64,000 nt of DNA from Quillaja saponaria (taxonomy: Eukaryota; Streptophyta; Magnoliopsida; Fabales; Quillajaceae), in assembly GCA_029379385.1 (NCBI GenBank), contig CM055613.1:13100001-13164000 (forward strand), read 5' to 3'. Numbering within the stretch: the first letter of the stretch is position 1; each line of letters opens with the position of its first letter. Of this stretch, positions 61,833 through 64,000 are shown one piece after another. Below the pieces are notes generated by a model. It was not told the origin of the DNA, made no database searches, and was given only the letters and a program-made list of their open reading frames with translations. A program made the translations under genes and the position numbers.

Positions 61833-64000
61833 ATGGATATTTCTCAGAAAAGAAGAAAGTTGCTTAAGGTCATCGTCCTTGGTGATAGTGGGTATGTTAT
61901 GATTTTCTTAGTCTTTCTTGTTCTGTCAACTTTTTTTTTTTTCTTTTTAATCTATCTTTTTATTGTTTTTCATTTTGTAATTTTGCAGGGTGGGGAAGAC
62001 GTCATTGATGAACAGGTAATACCAAAAGATATTAATTCTAATTGCAGTCCTCTATTTTTACTTTTCCCTCATTTAGTCTCTGTAAAGTAAAAAGTCTAAA
62101 TGCAATGTTGGTGCCAACTGAAGAATGGCTGGGTGGTTAAGTGGACACTATCAGACGCAGAGGCCCCTGGTTCGATCACCCGTCCTATGCTTGCTGTCTT
62201 TCAGAAAAGAAAATGCCATGTTGGTATGAAAAGATTGACATTGCCACATTGGTTGACGTTAGGAATGGGGCCAGGTGGTAGCAGCTGGAGGAAGATGTTA
62301 TATTAATTAAGACATTGATATCAAATCTCAAAATACATAGATGGGTTGGTTTTAGCTGAAGCTGATGGTTATCAATATTTGGTTTTTTCATGTTGTCAAA
62401 AGGTTGAACAACGGTTTTCTCGTGTTGTAAAAGAGTTGAACTATGAAAGTTGATGGCGAGTGCCTGATGGAATTGATGGAGTCATGTAGGAATAAGGTTC
62501 AAGTCCACGTGTCTGTTAGGATGCCTCAGTTGCATACATCATGACAGCACTTCTACTTGACACCTATCGTTAATGATAAATGGCTCATTTAGTAAATAGT
62601 CTACTTGATGAGGCAAATTGTTAAGTGGAAGTGATTTTTACATATATGATGATGACATTCATTTGTAGTGCTAAGTAGTGTAATATTGAGCTTTTGCACC
62701 GGAAATAATTAGTATGACTTATTGTGGTTTGTTAACTGCTAATTCAGATATGTATATCAGAAGTTCAGTCAACAGTACAAAGCAACAATTGGTGCAGATT
62801 TTGTTACAAAGGAATTACAAATTGATGACAAATTGGTTACTTTGCAAGTAAGTAGTTCAATTCTTACTATTTTCTCAATTAATATTTTCATGTAAGCCAA
62901 TGATTTCAAGTAATTGTAAACCATTTGGCAGATTTGGGACACAGCAGGTCAGGAAAGGTTTCAAAGTCTAGGGGCTGCATTTTATAGAGGTGCTGATTGC
63001 TGTGTTGTTGTATATGATGTAAATATAGCCAGAACATTTGAAACACTAAACAATTGGCATGATGAATTTATCAAACAGGTACTGTCTTTCTAGCTTCTTC
63101 TTTTTTCAATAATCATTCTGCATTGGAAAGTGGTGCGCACTTGGTTGACAGGCATCTGATTTGCCTATTATGACTCTTTTGTCTTGTTCTTTGTCTCTGT
63201 AGATAAAAGTTTGTCTTTCCCTTGTAAATCAACAACCTTGGTCATCAGACTATATATATAACCAGTACTAATAGTTTTCAGACAGCCATGTTCATGAGTT
63301 ATGACATATTTTTACGCTGATTGTCAAGATGGAGTTAGTTTCAAGTCAGCATATTTCCTTATCATTATCCTCAAACAAGTTTAGAAATGATACTTTCCAA
63401 AACTAAACTTCAGATACTCATATTTTCCTTCAGCCAAAGCTTAAATTTATGAAAAATCAAGAACTCCACAAACCTTATCTCTTATTAAGTCAATCTTATG
63501 ACTCGTCTATCTATTTAATAACATGGAACTGATTTTCATCTCATCTTCACATTTTCTAATTAATTGATCTCAGGCAGATCCAACTGATCCTGAAGCATTT
63601 CCCTTCATATTACTCGGAAACAAGGTTGACATAGATGGTGGAAGCAGCAGAATGGTACGGAAATATATGGTTACTTTTTCCCTTTTTCTTTTACTTTGCC
63701 ACCAACCATTGATGCTGTTATTGGCAAATGATACAAGCAAGCTTTGCAGGTCTCGGAGAAGAAAGCTAGAGACTGGTGTGCTGCTAGGGGAAACATACCT
63801 TACTTTGAGACCTCGGCAAAAGAGGACTATAATGTTGATGAGGCATTTTTCTGTGTAGCTAAAACCTCACTGGTAAATGATCAACTTGAACGCGAACAAA
63901 ACATGTAAGTATAAACCTGGAGTCCTGGACTGTAATTCCCTTCATTAACAAACTACATACACTAAGTGTGATAAGCAAATCTTCATTCAGGTTACTCTTC
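61833..64000 (+). CDS. Rab7-type (RABG) small GTPase, 3' end beyond the window
   Basis: Vesicle-traffic GTPase of the Rab7/RABG group, acting on late endosomes and the vacuole. Exons seen: 61833-61891, 61989-62015, 62748-62847, 62932-63078, 63574-63654, 63750-63904 and the start of exon 7 at 63991 (cut by the window). All are GT-AG and in phase. Motifs: GDSGVGKTSL (17-26), switch [40 protein letters not shown], and ETSAK in exon 6. YKATIGADF and [14 protein letters not shown] are Rab7-specific. The C-terminal Cys pair for prenylation would lie beyond the window. The sequence looks somewhat closer to Arabidopsis RABG2 than RABG3 (NDQLEREQN near the end), but this is not certain. Intron 1 splits the P-loop Gly codon. 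Intron 2 contains a short SINE. Confidence 0.93.
62113..62210 (+). mobile_element. Short tRNA-derived SINE in Rab intron 2, with 15-bp target duplication
   Basis: A 98-bp unit with A-box-like GGCTGGGTGGTTAAGTGG and B-box-like GGTTCGATCAC at tRNA-like spacing, ending in an A-rich tail (cagaaaaga). Flanks are aaatgcaatgttggt (62098-62112) and aaatgccatgttggt (62211-62225), one mismatch. The head resembles a type of tRNA with TGGTTAAGTGG, but no full cloverleaf is possible, so it is not a tRNA gene. Confidence 0.72.

Noticed and set aside
62128..62190. tRNA gene suggested by A and B boxes
   Set aside because: No acceptor stem or anticodon arm can be formed, and 15-bp duplications flank the unit, so it is a SINE head.

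Overview
The window is AT-rich nuclear DNA from a flowering plant, most likely a core eudicot and probably a rosid. The evidence is GT-AG introns in conserved plant genes, plant-only families (PLS-class PPR, WRKY, NOI/RIN4, LIP1), long AT-rich intergenic stretches with (TA)n runs, and decayed plant transposons. The species cannot be fixed from the sequence alone. Gene names rest on protein sequences recognised by reading, and Arabidopsis locus numbers are from memory. || Layout. 1-12 kb is a transposon graveyard: a decayed Mutator-like element (MULE) whose transposase runs into a zinc knuckle and a plant mobile domain (about 1-3150, minus); a probable 3.05-kb solo LTR (3260-6310); AT-rich filler; and a decayed RTE-type LINE (about 9185-11970). 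13.1-23.2 kb holds two plus-strand genes, a PPR gene of the At4g39530 type (broken here by +1 frameshifts) and an intact ten-exon DRG1-type GTPase (At4g39520 type), so this pair is colinear with Arabidopsis. 24.3-26.9 kb is a three-exon NOI/RIN4-domain gene on the minus strand. 28.4-33.6 kb is a complete-bordered MULE with 165-bp terminal inverted repeats and a 9-bp target duplication. It carries a decayed PB1-like transposase gene and an antisense GRF zinc-finger gene. || 35.3-64 kb is a gene-dense block: ABCF5 (+), NRPB4 (-), a small secreted protein (+), an At5g64816-like Cys-rich protein (-), LIP1 (-), a WRKY51-like factor (-) and a Rab7-type GTPase (+, cut by the window end). With the NOI gene, this order mirrors Arabidopsis At5g64850 to At5g64810, with NRPB4 (At5g09920) inside it. 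|| The genes do not form a pathway. They are housekeeping functions (translation GTPase, ABCF ATPase, Pol II subunit, vesicle GTPase, clock-linked GTPase) mixed with two immunity-linked ones (NOI, WRKY51). Introns host young non-coding insertions: two tRNA-derived SINEs with 15-bp target duplications, in NRPB4 and the Rab gene, and two related hAT-like elements in LIP1. || No undescribed system was found. The points most worth following up are the antisense GRF gene inside the MULE, a GC-AG intron in the WRKY gene, its as-1-like promoter element, and a recurrent class of +1 insertions in otherwise conserved genes (PPR, ABCF5, At5g64816-like), which looks more like assembly error than true decay for at least some of them.
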